From assembly GCA_963576785.1 (NCBI GenBank), contig OY756142.1, forward strand, positions 2,790,001 through 2,854,000: 64,000 bases of DNA, given 5' to 3'. The DNA is from Chlorophyllum brunneum (Eukaryota > Basidiomycota > Agaricomycetes > Agaricales > Agaricaceae). The first letter of the stretch is position 1; each line of letters starts with the position of its first letter. Positions 12,155 through 24,860 of the stretch are shown here, in pieces. The notes below the pieces were generated by a model. That model was not told the origin of the DNA, made no database searches, and saw only the letters and a program-made list of their open reading frames with translations. The translations under genes and the position numbers were made by a program.

Positions 12155-13014
12155 CTTGAGTTCTGTAGAGAGAATGTCGTTTCAGTACCTTCTTCCGGGA
12201 CGTAGACTATAGCGAAGAGAAAAGGGAAAAATTGGTTCGAAACCCCAAGGCCGAAAACCGCTCTAAGTGTGCATCCAACCACACCGAGACCCATCCACTT
12301 GAATTTCACCGATTTCGACGCCGATTTCGCGCAGAGTGCGTCCAAGTAGTCCATGGGGTAGGCTTGGGGCCTGTTTTGGGCGGTGAATTGGCATACTCAC
12401 ATCTACGGTGTCTTGATGAACGATGGGTACGATCTGCACCAACGATACCCTTGGAGGTGGCTTCCAGACCAAACACGGACAACTATCGATTACATAAGCG
12501 TCCAGCTTACTTCTGATGCCCATGCTAACGTCTTTCTGGATCTCCAGGTCGTGTGGTTTATTAGTATAAATTGGCAGACTTCTGGTCCTGTCCCGCTAAT
12601 TTTTTTTTTGGAAAGACGGTAATTCTGCGAGCCCCATGTCCTCTTGAGTTGGGGTCTGCTTCGTGTCATGAGATACTTCAGAGGATATCGGCGTAAGGTG
12701 AAAGATTGAGGAATCATTCAAAGTTGTGCACTCCATGGCTAATAATTCCAAAGTTGCGAAACCATTCCGGGGTGGGATTGTACACTGGAAAAATACAGCG
12801 AGCCTGGGTTGTCCCATAGCAAAACTAGAATATTCGGGGAGCACAGCGGCTGGGATCCAGGTCACACGACTAATTGGCATTAATGGATCTGGGATTGGCA
12901 TCAACATCGTTTAGAACCATATATTCTAGAAGCCGCGCGACCCAGGCGCTTGGGAGAACTACTTAAAGCCCAAAACGGGAGTGTCATAACATACTAAACT
13001 CCGACACTCCCACT
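12155..13014. other. Divergent intergenic region, uL2 (-) and F-box A (+)
   Basis: 860 bases. It should hold the uL2 promoter and leader and the F-box A promoter. A minus-strand frame around 12263-12600 (with EIQKDVSMGIRSKLDAYVID) looks mildly coding-like but matches nothing I know. A poly-T run of about 10 is at 12600-12609. Confidence 0.4.
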
Positions 13015-14724
13015 ATGTCCTCGTCCTTCCGTTCTCGTTGCCATCCCGCCCAGCCCCGTCCAGCACACGATGACGACACAAAATTCAACGTCACTCTCGC
13101 CCAACTACAGCATTTTATCAATGGGCCTCATATCACTGAACCCACAGACATCCACACCACCCATCCATCCAGCGAAACCGCATCCACTTCTGATGAGCTA
13201 AACAAGCTAAATGATCTCATATCTCAGCTCCAGACTCGTCGGGCCATACTACTCCAACACACGAATGCAGAGAACTCTTCCATATACAAACTTCCCTCCG
13301 AACTACTCAGCGAGATCTTTCAACATGTAATCGCTTTGGAGAAACCGTCTTCGAACGGTTGTGCCCTCCCCAAATATCACCCACTCACTCCTATTCGCCT
13401 GAGTGCTGTCAGTTCGCACTGGCGCCAGGTATCCTGGAGTTCACCACAGCTGTGGACCCAGATGCATCTTACAGGTTGTTGGGCATGGGGGATCAAATAC
13501 CCCCTCGCACATAACCTCCAAATCTACTTCGACAACGCCAAAGCTATGTCGCTTGAATTATTCATTGATTGTTTCCGAGGTCAATTCGTTGAAGAGGATG
13601 ATCCGTCAGATGAGAGGATACCCCACGAAGATGTATTCAACACTATCTTCGTCAAGAATGCAAGCAAACTCAAGACCTTAGGACTCAAGATGTGGCCGCA
13701 GATATGGTTTCCCCGCCTCGAGCGAGTCCAGCGAACAACGGCATTCCCCAATCTAGAGGAATTTTGGATAAATTCCCCTAATGCCTGTTTTGTCGGCACT
13801 CTTTCACTCACCAACGCTCCTCGACTACGCAAAGTAGAGCTTGCAGGCGCTTCAGCCTCCGCTGTTATCAACCTTCCATACACCCAACTCACTCACCTCA
13901 CATTAACCGACGTACCTTCAGATATCTGTCTTAATCTCCTCGCTCAGTGCACAAATCTCAAATACTTCCAGTGCGACGACATTGATACGCTCGGACCGAT
14001 TTCGAACGTTATAACAAACCCCATCACGTTTCAACACCTTGAAACCTTTCACTACCTTGATTGCGACCTCTCGCATCCCTGGAGAGAAGCAATGGGCAGG
14101 TTCCTCGAATTTCCTTCTCTACATTCCGTGATCTGGCGACCAGATTGGAGCGGCGGAATAGAAAGGCAAATCTTACGTCGACACCCTGAATCCATTCAAA
14201 CTCTCGAATTCCGCTTCCGCAGGAGGGATCAGCCTAGACTGAAACACATGTTACTACCTCTTATATCCCTCTCTGAATTAAAAATCAGCTGCTGGCCCTC
14301 AATCAAGCTCAGTCTTCTTGAGCTCTTGACGGTTCAAGAGAACAAGAGGGTCAAACTATTACCTTCTCTCCGAAAACTCCACCTCACCGCAAGGTCGAAC
14401 GAGATGACACCCCGCGTAGCTCAGAGCCTTTTGGCGCTGATACGCTCCCGACGGGCCCAGACAGGACCGACATTGGACCATCTTGTTCTTTCCTATCATG
14501 TTCGCCCCTATAGGCTCGAGCCGTGGCCGCTTGATTTTATTCGGGGTATGCAGGAATTCGTTCATGCGGGCATGAAGTTCGAGATCCAGGCAGATAGTGA
14601 ACCAGTGGAATATTATTTGTTGCGGGACGACACGGACTCTTCCATTTCTTCTTCCTCTTCACCGGGTTTCACAGACTTTTCTGATTCAGAATTCACTTTC
14701 TTTGATGGTATAGTATTTAATTAA
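13015..14724 (+). CDS. F-box protein with leucine-rich-type tail (paralogue A)
   Basis: Likely substrate receptor of an SCF ubiquitin ligase (family inference). Single exon, 569 residues. A short coiled coil at about residues 60-82 (LNKLNDLISQLQTRRAILL) precedes an F-box-like segment from about 92 (YKLPSELLSEIF ... WRQVSWSSPQLW). The rest has irregular leucine-rich repeats (for example LTHLTLTDVPSDICLNLLAQC). This layout matches the large F-box families of mushroom-forming fungi. The C-terminus is Ser/Asp-rich. It is clearly paralogous to the gene at 25832-27568: TGCWAW, an IPHED block, WSG and LRKLHL recur in order. Substrate unknown. Confidence 0.88.
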   Translation: MSSSFRSRCHPAQPRPAHDDDTKFNVTLAQLQHFINGPHITEPTDIHTTHPSSETASTSDELNKLNDLISQLQTRRAILLQHTNAENSSIYKLPSELLSEIFQHVIALEKPSSNGCALPKYHPLTPIRLSAVSSHWRQVSWSSPQLWTQMHLTGCWAWGIKYPLAHNLQIYFDNAKAMSLELFIDCFRGQFVEEDDPSDERIPHEDVFNTIFVKNASKLKTLGLKMWPQIWFPRLERVQRTTAFPNLEEFWINSPNACFVGTLSLTNAPRLRKVELAGASASAVINLPYTQLTHLTLTDVPSDICLNLLAQCTNLKYFQCDDIDTLGPISNVITNPITFQHLETFHYLDCDLSHPWREAMGRFLEFPSLHSVIWRPDWSGGIERQILRRHPESIQTLEFRFRRRDQPRLKHMLLPLISLSELKISCWPSIKLSLLELLTVQENKRVKLLPSLRKLHLTARSNEMTPRVAQSLLALIRSRRAQTGPTLDHLVLSYHVRPYRLEPWPLDFIRGMQEFVHAGMKFEIQADSEPVEYYLLRDDTDSSISSSSSPGFTDFSDSEFTFFDGIVFN

Positions 14725-14816
14725 TGCGGCCTGTATCTGATATCGCATGGGGGCACCTAGCTTAATAGTCTCACGAATCCGTGTGTTATGATGCGGTACC
14801 TCTTGGGATAAGTAGG

Positions 14817-16072
14817 TTACACGAGCTTAACATACAACGCAGGGAAGAGACCCTTCTTTCCATTCAGCTCGCCTGTCCACCTGAAAGGGAAATATTCGAC
14901 GATCTCCAAAAACCTGTCAAACGAGAAAAAACGTACCAGTCATCAGAAGTCCGTTCAATCACTAGAATTCTTTGGCCCTCCTGCAGTTCGAGATCTCCGG
15001 GTTCCTAAACATAAAGTCATTCAGCTTAGTCCTCAGTATCACCTAGCATGCATGCTGACCGCTGTCTCGAAGTCATACAACGCTTCCGCCCATTCTCCCT
15101 GCTCCTCTGGTTCTGGTTCTGGTTGTCGCGGCGGGGCCGCGGCTCTTCCTGGCGGAGGACCAAATCGACTTGCATTATGCTTTGAAGGGAACGCTGACGG
15201 AATACTATCCACTGCATTATTATGTTGAGGTGGTTGGAACGATTTCGGTGGGTTCGAAGATGAGTTCCTTATCGAGCCAAAAAGGTTCTTCGTGGATGAT
15301 GTATCGACATCACCGAATTTCTATGAGGCGAAAAAGACAACTGTGTTAAGTAGCTATACGTGGTCTCGAAAGAGTTTAAATGAGATGGGAAAAAGGAGCT
15401 TACCCTGGCGCTAGATAAATTAGAAACACCACCACCTCTATCCGCAGTACTGGAACCACCAGAACTTCCTCCTGTATCATTCTTCTTGGAACCGTGCAGC
15501 TGAGCTATCCTATCCGCCAAAGTCCCACCAGACTGTGTGTCCCCAGACTCAGAATTACCATGCTGGCTAGCTGTCTACCACAGAGTACCCAGTGTCATAC
15601 GTTCATATGGTCAAATTTGATGTGTGTATGCACAGTTGATGATAAGAACCGGATCATCGCCAAAAAGAAGGGAATCATCGTGAGCGATTTCATTTTCCAG
15701 ACGCAATTCAGAAGGAAAACATACCGTAGATCCCGGTGTAGTCCTTCCCCCACTAGGACTTGAACTTCTAACACCCCTCAATCCCGCCGACACGAACTTG
15801 GATGCCGCATCACCAGCTCGTCCAACAGCAGCAGCCGCAGCATGAGCCTGAGGGCCCGTCACCTCTTTACGAAATGGGTTCGATGCAGACGAGCCACCTT
15901 GAGTAGTAGCGTTGAAGATTTCTGGGCGTGATGCGAAGTACCTGTATAGATCAACGGGAATTGCATGCGATCAACTATAGGGAAGTCCCCAAAGGGTTCC
16001 GGGGAGAACTGACTCGTCAAGCAATGAAAAGAACGCATCCTTTTCGTTTGTTCCGAGGTTTGTGAATACCAT
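14817..16072 (-). CDS. SH3-domain protein, likely actin/endocytosis adaptor
   Basis: Multi-exon protein of roughly 330 residues. It starts MVFTNLGTNEKDAFFSLLDEY. A long Ser/Gly/Ala/Pro-rich linker follows, and a clear C-terminal SH3 domain ends the protein: ALYDFE, then EPGDLELQEGQ, WWTGELNGKKGLFP and YVKLV at the stop. Two introns interrupt the SH3 domain and their removal restores the fold. Fungal SH3 proteins of this build usually bind proline-rich partners at cortical actin patches; that role is inferred. The start at 16072 has a good context and an intron after Asp-Glu. Confidence 0.85.
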
Positions 16073-16790
16073 GCTTTAATAGCGGACCCCTGCCGCGTTT
16101 TGTCGTAGTGGTTGGGACTATTGAAGAGACGACCACATGCGTTACGAGGGTAACACCGATCACGACCCCTATGTACCTCATTCAGTCTTACTCTCGACCT
16201 CAGCGCTCAGCATTCGGATTATGAATTGGTATACGCATATATATATAAATGCATATTCGCATAACAAAGCAAAGAAAAAACTCGAGAGACAAAAGGAAAA
16301 GGACAGGGCGACAGGAAAAAATACATATAATAGATCAATCATCTCATCACTTTATCGCACAAAAGACCGAAAACGTAGTGTAAAACAGTAGAGACCCGAC
16401 CACACCCCGCGATTCATGTCGAGTATATCACTAGCCGAAAGGAACAACGTTCGTTTGTGAGGGGAGAAAAAATGGTAAACAAGAAAGCACAACAAGGCGA
16501 GAGAGGGAGAAGAGATTCGAATTTATATACAGGGCACAAAAACAGATATTGACGTGAGTGAGGAACAGAGAAGAGATAAACCTCCAAGAACTTCCCAAGT
16601 AAAAATCAGAACAAGAAACCAGCTGGTAAAGGGAGGAACAGCCAAAGTGAAACAAAGGAGCGGGAGGACCAGGTATGCAGGCGCAGCAAGACCACGAGTA
16701 GCGGGTGGGGTATGGACCTGCAGGGATGGGGAAACAGATAGGTTAATATAACGGGAGTCCAAAACCGGATTTAACATTTTGCAGCCTTTT
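16073..16790. other. Intergenic, 16.1-16.8 kb
   Basis: 718 bases between two minus-strand genes: promoter side of the SH3 gene and 3' side of the Gln/Gly-rich gene. A/T-rich with an imperfect TA run near 16238-16248. No gene supported. Confidence 0.5.
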
Positions 16791-19700
16791 TTACCACGTC
16801 GTTGGCGATGGATTGAGGAAGTCATAGTCCCCGCCCCCAAGGCCTTGATCACCCATTCCTCCCATTCCTCCCATTCCTGCCATACCCCCCATCCCACCCA
16901 TTCCTGCCATGCCCATGCCCATACCCATCCCACCACTCATTCCTGTCATATTCATCCCACCACCCATACCGCCCATGCCCATATTACCACCCATACCTCC
17001 CATTCCCATACCGCCACCGACACCGCCCATGCTGCCCATACCCATACTCTGCTGCCCAGAAGGATTAGGTGTACCGGACATCTGTCTCGGCACATCCCCA
17101 CCTCCGAGAGGGTATCCGCCTCCACCTCCACCACCTCCCCATCCCATTCCCTGTCCATTAAACACCGAACTCTGCTGACCACCGCCCTGCTGCTGCTGCA
17201 TAGCTCTCGCAGCTTGACCTTGCTGTTGCTGTAATATCATCCTCTGATACTCTTCCGTCCCTGGACCACCACCACCTCCCCCGCCGGAGCCCAAAGCAGC
17301 CATACCCATGGGACCAGAGCTTAGTGACCGCGAAGGTACTCTCGGCGTCATCGGCGACGCGGCGCCTCCATCCGAAGGTGATCGTGTACTCCTCGCGATA
17401 CCAGGTATTGCCCCAGCGTTGGATCTAAGAGTTGAGGGTGGCACAAATCCATCTCCACCCATGCCCATTCCCATGCCCATCCCCCCACCACCACCACCAG
17501 CTGACCCATGCCCGGGTGATACCATATTCCCAGACTGATGTTGTTGATGTTGTTGCTGAGCAGCCATGGCTTGCTGCCTCAACATTCTTTCCTGCATCGC
17601 GGCCTGTTGTTGTGGTGTCATCCCCATGACAGGTCCACCCATTCCCCCAGGTCCTCCACCAGGTCCTCCAACTCCTGCCAGAGCTCGTTGCTGCTGCTGC
17701 TGCAATAACATCAACTGTCTTTGCTGATTCATATCCATCCCCATTCCACCCCTCGCACCCGCCATCATTCTCGGGTCTATTCCTCCCATTCCACCACCAC
17801 CGCCACCACCGCCAACACCACCCATACCTCCCATCCCTGCACCGCCCATGCCGCCCTGACCTAACATCCCGCCTCCACCCTGTGATACAACTGGTGACCC
17901 TGGTACACCAAATCCACCAGTACCCCCAGCACCTCCCATCCCTCCAGCACCAGATCCACCACCGGCACGCGCTTGCAGAGCAGCCTGCATCTGCTGATTC
18001 TGCGCCTGAGCCTGCTGCTGTTCCCTATGATGCAGTTGCGCAGCAAACATCTTTTGCACCTGCAATTGGGCCGGCATCTGCTGAAACCCAGGTACATTTT
18101 TGATCATATACTGCACGAATGGGTGTCCGGGCTGTTGTAGTATGTTGTACATTGCCGCCATCACTTGGGGGCTAGGACCTCCAGAGCTTCCTCCGCCAGG
18201 ACCTCCATGGCCAGGACCGCCAGGACCTCCACCGCTCATACCACCGGAGCCTCCAGTACTACCACCTCCACCTATACCTCCCATTCCGGCGGTAGCAGGG
18301 TTAACACCAGGCGGTGACATTTGTCGTGCAGCTGCCTGCATTTGTGCTCGGGCTTGCAGATGAGCTCGTGTACGCATTTGTTCAGGTGTCATTCCACCTT
18401 GACCCGGCATACCCATTCCCTCCCCATGATTACCCATTCCGCCAGATGGCGTGGGTGTCGGTCCTCCTGTTCCCATACCCTGGTTCTGATTCCCAAGGCC
18501 AGGCGTGGACGTTCCAGAATTCGAGGGTCCTCCAATACCAGCACCAGCACCAGCCGCATTAACGCCTGCACCCGGATTGGCGCCTGCATTCGGATTCCCA
18601 ATAGCACCCACCATGGAGTTCATAGGATTAGGCGTCGAAGACCCACTGCTAGGTGCTCCGTTCATAGGGGTACCGCCCGATACTGCGCCAGCGCCGGCGT
18701 TGATCCCATTCACACCACCGATAGGTGGAGGGGGCGCCATCATGCCCTTACCCTCGCCAGTATCCCTTCTCTTATTCATCATCTGTGCCGTAGGATCTTC
18801 GGATCTATCACGCTTCAGCATGTTTTGTTGTAGTTGCTGCTGCTGCTGCTGTAGTTGTTGTTGTTGTTTTTGGTGCTGTATTGATTTCATCCGAGCGATT
18901 TCCTTGGCGAAGAGGGCGGGGAGTTCAGAATATAGGTGTCGTATACGATCGGTTGATGTGAAGTCGAGGGGAGGTGGAGCGTCCATGTGGGGAAGCATCT
19001 GAAAAGGGGTCAGGATTAAGCTATAACAAGTTGTACAGGCTCATTGAACGATGTACGTACGGTGAAATGTCCATCTGCAGCTGCAGCTAGCCATGAAAGA
19101 TTTGTTTTTAAGCAATTAGCGTATCTGATACAAACTGAGCCAAGCTTCATTTATTGGGACTTTGAGAGAACGTACTGAAGGAATCGAGGATCATTGTTAG
19201 GGATGCCGCGTGCTTGGATTTCAGAGAAAATGCTACCGAAGGTATGGTCAATAACCTACTATATCAGAACCAGAACGAACATGGATTCACTTAAAAAGTT
19301 CGACGTTCAGGTCAAGTACCTTCACGACCTTTGGGTCACGAGTATTTGTGTTTGAGGGTGAAATTAAGTCAGGGGTAGAAATAGCGTTGTCGGGAGAAGG
19401 TCGTAGTTGCTGTTGTTGCTGCATGAATGCGACGGTAGCATTTGGTACTGTGTTCACCGGGGGCGATTTTGTCGTCTGTCTTCCTTGTTGCTGCTTCTGC
19501 TGGAGCTGGAACTGCTGCTGTTTCTGCGTTTGTAGTGCCTTCCCAACAGTAACGCTCTCTTCAGGCTTCTTCTCCCCTTCTTTCTTCTCATCTACCTCTA
19601 CTTCACCCTCACCGTCCAGCTCATCAGCCGGAGGTGTGAGGGGGCTCAGTGGTGTAATCTCCCTCGGTGGGTCCACCTTCAGCACCCCAGCAGCTTCTTC

Positions 19701-20324
19701 CTCCTCTTCCTCCTCTTTCCTTGGCTCCTCCGCTGGGGCCTCGGCCTCCTTCTCCTCTCCACCTTCACCCGCACTCCCACCTTCACCTTGTCCCGAGGGC
19801 GACGCCGTCTCAGGAACAGGTGATAGCGATGAACTCCGGTCACCTTCTCTCATCATCGGCGACGCCAAAAACCCGGTATCGGTCATTGACGAAGACTGTG
19901 GGGGTCCAGGCGTTCCAATCCCATCCACTGTGACATTATTTGTCGGGGCCATAGTTGTATTCGAGGTCACTGTGGGTGGCGCCACCTGCAACGAAGTCGC
20001 CGCCGAAGCCAGACCCAATGGATCCATCCCGACAAGGTCATCCCCGACATCATCTACATCGTCCGGCGCCAGATGTATGACATCTCCCAAATCATCATTC
20101 AAAAACTCCTCCGGCCTAAAGTCTTGGGCATGCGTCAATTGCCCCGTTGGATCCGTGTCCGCATCCCCCAAACCATCCTCAACACCCATCCCAGACGCGC
20201 CAGTGGTCGTTGTTCCGAATGGATCATCGCCGCCGACGTCCCAGGTAAACGAATCGAGTGCAGCGGCAGATGCAGACGACTTGAGTGGCGATGTAGAGGG
20301 GTGATTGTGATCAATGTGGATCAT
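16791..20324 (-). CDS. Gln/Gly/Met-rich low-complexity protein, possible transcription coactivator
   Basis: Exons complement(16791..18998, 19061..19124, 19176..19255, 19320..20324) give 1118 residues. The N-terminal third is acidic and Ser/Pro-rich with a Glu run and Gln runs. The centre is the only ordered-looking part: FGSIFSEIQARGIPNNDPRF, then CLKTNLSWLAAAADGHF, and RIRHLYSELPALFAKEIAR. The C-terminal half is a very long Gly/Met/Gln tract with many GGMGG-type repeats and poly-Gln, ending FLNPSPTTW. Such composition is typical of Mediator or SWI/SNF-type coactivators, but I cannot name the family. The donor at 19319 was chosen because it keeps phase; reading further hits a stop. Long frames on the plus strand here are mirror images of the low-complexity codons. 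Confidence 0.75.
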
Positions 20325-21519
20325 CCCTACTCTCCTCCGTTCAATATAAACTAGAAAAAACGTCTGCTTCTTGCTTGTTAGCCTCGGTATTCGGCTGCGT
20401 GATGAAGCTCCAAGCACGATTGACTCCTCGCGGGTAGAATGTTGAATGTTCCTGGATCGGAAGTGTAACGCAAATGAATTCCAATCCACACGTAGCGTGC
20501 TATATGCTCTGCAAACAAAAAGAAGGGGAAAAGAACAATAGAAATCAAGCCACACCCCTGCTCGCAAAACAAATCCCCACCCACCTCTATGCACAGCGGA
20601 TCCACCGAGCCGGTCAGCGTTTGTATGTCGCTCCGCGTCGAGACTCCGAACCGAGCGTCGTGGTAAGTGAAGAAGTGTGTCGTGGAGAGCGCAAGGCGGT
20701 TCCGGGAATCGTGAAAGGAAAAAGAAAGAAGAACAAAGGGAATATGTAGGAGTTGAGGTGGAGAGTCGAGCCGTGGAGGAAATGCAGGCCTCCGGTTCAG
20801 CGTTTGTGAGCGTGGTCTGCGATTCTCAAGAACGACGCAGGTCAGGCCTCTGCGTGGGAATATTCACCGGCGGAGTCTGAATTCTCCGCGCCCACCACCA
20901 CCCATGCCGGGCGACGAAGGCCATGGCACAGACGATGTGGTGGTATCGGTGAGAGAGGCGAAGTCAGGCAGACAGCATCCCAGAAAGCCACGCAACAGCT
21001 CGCCCGGGCCAATAAGCCGCGCCAGAATCTTTCCGCATCAACCACTGCCGACATGTTCCTGACTCACCGCAACGCTCATCTCGCCCCTCGATCTCATCAA
21101 CCGACATGTGAAAACATACGGCGGATTCAATGATCCGGAACATGATTTCCATTCGATAGATGCCTAGCGATGAGCGTGTAACAACAGTCTGACCAAGTAT
21201 AGTAGTAACATTACTGACTACTCCGAACGAGTGGAAGGGACGACTCGGCGATCGTCCGGGTGCACGGAAAGAGACACAAAGCACAGGAATAGGAGGGCGT
21301 AATAGTCGTGAACATGAACATGAAGTGGATTGTGTGGTAGTATCACCAACCATGATGGCTCTGAGCCATGAGAGAGAACAAGAAAAAACGAGTGGCGATG
21401 TCCTGTGAAAGACTTGTAAGGAGCACTGTCACTGTTGACGGACGGGGCTGTCGTTGAAAGACGTCGGTACACAAGAACACCCTCGTTTCCAAGCGCACCC
21501 AACCGTCTCCGCACAAACT
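20325..21519. other. Intergenic, 20.3-21.5 kb
   Basis: 1.2 kb between two minus-strand genes. Frame remains open upstream of the chosen ATG (to about 20594), but the sequence is probably 5' leader. Otherwise I see nothing that can be supported. Confidence 0.45.
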
Positions 21520-23175
21520 TCAGACTTCTCCCATGTTTCTGATACCCCCAGACCTCGAAGGCACCAGCCGTCGGAACGCGCTTTGGGCCTGCTCAGGTGT
21601 CCGGTTCGCAAAGTGTCCTCCCGTACCGTGCTTCCCTCCTTCTTGTACTCCAGAAGTCGGCATCGCAGCCTTCGTCGCAGCGCCCCACATCCTACTTAGG
21701 AATCCGCCAGCAATACCAGCTCGCGAGAGGCTTGGCATGGTTGCACTAGTCGCCATCCCAGATTCCGACTTCACAGTGGCTGTAGATATCGTCATCGAAC
21801 TAGAACGCTTCGCCTCTCCATTAGTCCTGTGTCGCTTATTAAGAAGTGGGGAATCTGAGGCCGTAACGGTATTGATAGAAGAGGTATCAGAAGGCTTCCG
21901 TGGCCGAAGACTGCTCCTGTATGCATGCGTAGGTACAGGTCGTAACATGAAAGGTCGCTTCGTAGGTGTCGGTTCCGCAGATCCATCGTACTCTTCCGGA
22001 CGACGACGCTTGATCAGTGATTTCTTCTCGGCTTCCATCTCACAACCATCGTCGTCGGATTCGTTATTGCTAAGCCAACCCGAGGAAGAAGAAGACGATG
22101 ACCCAGTATCATCCACAAGCGAAGCCATATCCGAAGCCGACGACGAACTAGAACTTCCACTAAGACTATTGAACATCGAATTCGAGGAAGCCGTTGAAGT
22201 AGCTGATCGAGTACTATTTGACGCAGTGAGATGCGCTGTCGAAAGACGCCTCGCAATTCCGCGAACTGCAGACGTAATTGCAGCAGAAATGGCCGAAGGT
22301 TCCTCATCTGGCGGAGTAGGTAGCTGCGTTTGTGCCTGAGCCTGAAGTGCACGAGCTTTGCCCGCCCTAGATACCCTATCGATCGCAGAAGCTCGAGCCG
22401 AGGAGGAATTCGTAGACATGAATAGCGTAAAGTGCTTGATCGCCTCAACCTCGTCGAACCGCAAGTCATAGTCCAAAAGATAAAGTAGCTGCTTCTCCAT
22501 AAGATTGATCTCCGCAACATCGAACATAACCGCATAATTGGCCCAGTGAACGTTCTTGGGCGATGAATCGTTGAGGTACTTTGCAGTGACGATAAGTGTA
22601 GCCAGAAACACTCTATGCCGAGTACAGGGCATCCCTATCAAGGTTAACAAACGTAAGTCACCCATCGCATAAACTACACAAATGCGACAACAGTCACCTT
22701 TGGCCACATCCGGAAGCTTAGTCCTCAGCCTCTCAAGGTAGATCAGCGTAGTAAGCAGTGTTGGGACTTGCACATTCGAGCATTTAACCAAATGCACAAT
22801 AAAATTCTCCAGCGAGATCAACCGACTTGAACCATCAATCAACCTGGTAGGAACCGTCCTCTTGGGTGACGTAGGCGGCGTAAGGAGCTTAGCCACAACC
22901 ACAGGGGCACTACTAGCAGATCCCTTCGGAGTACCACAAAGGGAAGGTGCACCAGAGCCAGAACCAGAACTCGACGAACCCGCCAATGTGGTGTCGTCAA
23001 TATGGATGACACTCGCCGATCTTGTAGCGACATACTGTATCATATCCAACGAAACACGCCGTTGCATAAGCGATATTAACTGCGGGTCATGCATAGACAA
23101 AGGTACCAGAGAGGCAGGGTGCCTGCGATCTGGATTCGTGTTAACAGCGAGATGTGTCGGTGCTGGCATGCGCAA
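21520..23175 (-). CDS. PCL/PHO80-type cyclin
   Basis: Cyclin that would activate a Pho85-type CDK (family inference). Exons complement(21520..22634, 22698..23175) give 530 residues. The cyclin box lies at about residues 110-240. It has [22 protein letters not shown], then after the intron [32 protein letters not shown] and [18 protein letters not shown]. The 63-nt intron is a multiple of three and stays open, but removing it restores the [10 protein letters not shown] junction typical of the family. The C-terminal 250 residues are Ser-rich, basic and probably disordered, a likely regulatory tail. Confidence 0.88.
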   Translation of the reverse strand: MRMPAPTHLAVNTNPDRRHPASLVPLSMHDPQLISLMQRRVSLDMIQYVATRSASVIHIDDTTLAGSSSSGSGSGAPSLCGTPKGSASSAPVVVAKLLTPPTSPKRTVPTRLIDGSSRLISLENFIVHLVKCSNVQVPTLLTTLIYLERLRTKLPDVAKGDCCRICVVYAMGDLRLLTLIGMPCTRHRVFLATLIVTAKYLNDSSPKNVHWANYAVMFDVAEINLMEKQLLYLLDYDLRFDEVEAIKHFTLFMSTNSSSARASAIDRVSRAGKARALQAQAQTQLPTPPDEEPSAISAAITSAVRGIARRLSTAHLTASNSTRSATSTASSNSMFNSLSGSSSSSSASDMASLVDDTGSSSSSSSGWLSNNESDDDGCEMEAEKKSLIKRRRPEEYDGSAEPTPTKRPFMLRPVPTHAYRSSLRPRKPSDTSSINTVTASDSPLLNKRHRTNGEAKRSSSMTISTATVKSESGMATSATMPSLSRAGIAGGFLSRMWGAATKAAMPTSGVQEGGKHGTGGHFANRTPEQAQSAFRRLVPSRSGGIRNMGEV

Positions 23176-24860
23176 AATCGGTTGAATCGATTTATGTGCT
23201 TCTATGCGACCTGATTTATGCGCTGAAGAAGCAAGCTTGCCGACAAGAGATTATGTGTGTGGGTAGGTTGTTTGAAATCTATGTAAACCTCGTCGGCGAA
23301 GCTGACGTTCGTTGTTGTGCGCAACGGTGGGTGGGTCACCCCGTCTAGGGATGTGGTATGTGGTAGAGGAGAGGAGGAAAGGGGAATGAGAAGAAGGTAT
23401 GTTTCGGCCTGGGCGTGGTTTTGAACATATCCGTACCAGAGACAAACTCGGCCACGCGAGCATGTTGTCCCGCTTCCCGATCTACTTGGATGATATCATT
23501 GACAACCAAGCACTAGAGGAGCAAAGCAGCATCGTCAATGTTCCAGCTCTTTTGATTCAAAGTGACAATGTACAAAGCGTCCCAACAGTGATTGTGGTCA
23601 GAGGAGAGGATATGCTCAGGGGCGGATCGATACTGGACTGTGACATACACGTTGTGACCAGAATCAACTATCGCGTCACATATCTAACTTCCAGCATTCT
23701 AGAAAGATTGGACTCGCAGCTGCCGTCAATAAACTGCATCTCTATGCTATGCTATACTTGTTCACAACCTGACGCCCTCATATATCACTGCGCCTCCACA
23801 GGGTCTTCTCTCTTGGCCGTTCTCTGGACACCCTCAGGGGCTAAGCGCTAATGCTCGACACAAAGGCAGCACGATATCTCGACGGACGTTGTACTGCGAC
23901 TCAGCAACAACTTCGTTTCACAGTGCATTTGCTATCATTCTGCAGCGGCACCTATTCTCAACCGAACCCCGGTCGATGCTCGTTTTGAACGCCCTAGGAG
24001 CCTTGCTATTCCCGTCTCCTCTGCTAACTCGCTTGCTTTTCTCGAAACCCTATATATGACGCCGTACCCAAATATATAGGGATTCCATTTCAGCCTTCAT
24101 ATACCTGGTGTTTCTTGATCTCTACTGAACCCAAATCGATACTGAGATTCACGTCATCGTCTGATGTGGGGGATTCATTCACCTCTATGAATAGGAACTC
24201 ATTGCTCCGTAGATAACCAGAACGGCTAACTTTAGCTGCATCCCACTGCCATTATTCCAACAGATATTTATGTCCCGCACCCCGCTTTCTTATCTGGAGC
24301 TGAAGGAATACTTCTAGCCGTCATCCTTTACAAAATGGGGTCCGCCACCGCCACCTCGAGGTGGACTTACCTTTGTGAGTGGAGAGGGCTCACCGACGGT
24401 CAGAAGAGACTGAGACTCTCAAGGAACCTTCTATACAATCAAACGAACAGCCCGTCATAATGACGCCCAACCGACCGCTCTCCCTCATTCTATTCCCCAC
24501 ATCCAACCTAACTCAAAATGGTCTGTTCCATTGCACGTTCACCGAGGCACACAATTGGAAGTTCATTTGGCAGTAACCACCGTAATACATGGTGCTAAAT
24601 ACACCCCACCACCATGCATCTTAATCCATTCAACACTTCCAGACCGCTCTGAAACAATACGAAATCCAAACCCGGGCTCAAACTCCCCCGTACCCTCAAG
24701 ATCCGTGCATGGCAAGCTTAGAAGCACAAATTTACGACAACCATTGTGAATGCCAGTATCTCGACAGGATGCCTGGAGTTGAAAGTAATAAAAACCCGCC
24801 TTGCAAAGCGTATAGGACCTCAGCAGTCTTCTGCAGTTCTCAAGTATCTACCACTCGACA
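23176..24860. other. Divergent intergenic region, cyclin (-) and LysM A (+)
   Basis: 1.7 kb. An ATG-started 150-codon plus frame at 23399-23851 is the only sizeable candidate; it has no recognisable domain, and the opposite strand is also partly open, so I leave it uncalled. Near 24787 a stretch ATAAAAACCC lies about 70 bases before the LysM start and could serve as a TATA-like element. No repeats or transposon ends recognised. Confidence 0.4.

Noticed and set aside
12263..12717. Coding-like minus frames upstream of uL2
   Set aside because: Short stretch with protein-like sequence, but no start, splice path or family could be justified; probably leader or chance.
16909..18833. Several long plus-strand frames rich in Pro, Cys, Gln and His
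   Set aside because: Mirror images of the Gly/Met/Gln-rich minus gene; low-complexity codons leave the other frames open.
19348..20304. 318-codon plus frame rich in Ser and Cys
   Set aside because: Antisense shadow of the first exon of the Gln/Gly-rich gene, which has supporting splice sites and a continuous protein.
23399..23851. 150-codon ATG frame on the plus strand
   Set aside because: No recognisable domain, and the opposite strand is also partly open. Too little evidence to call a gene.
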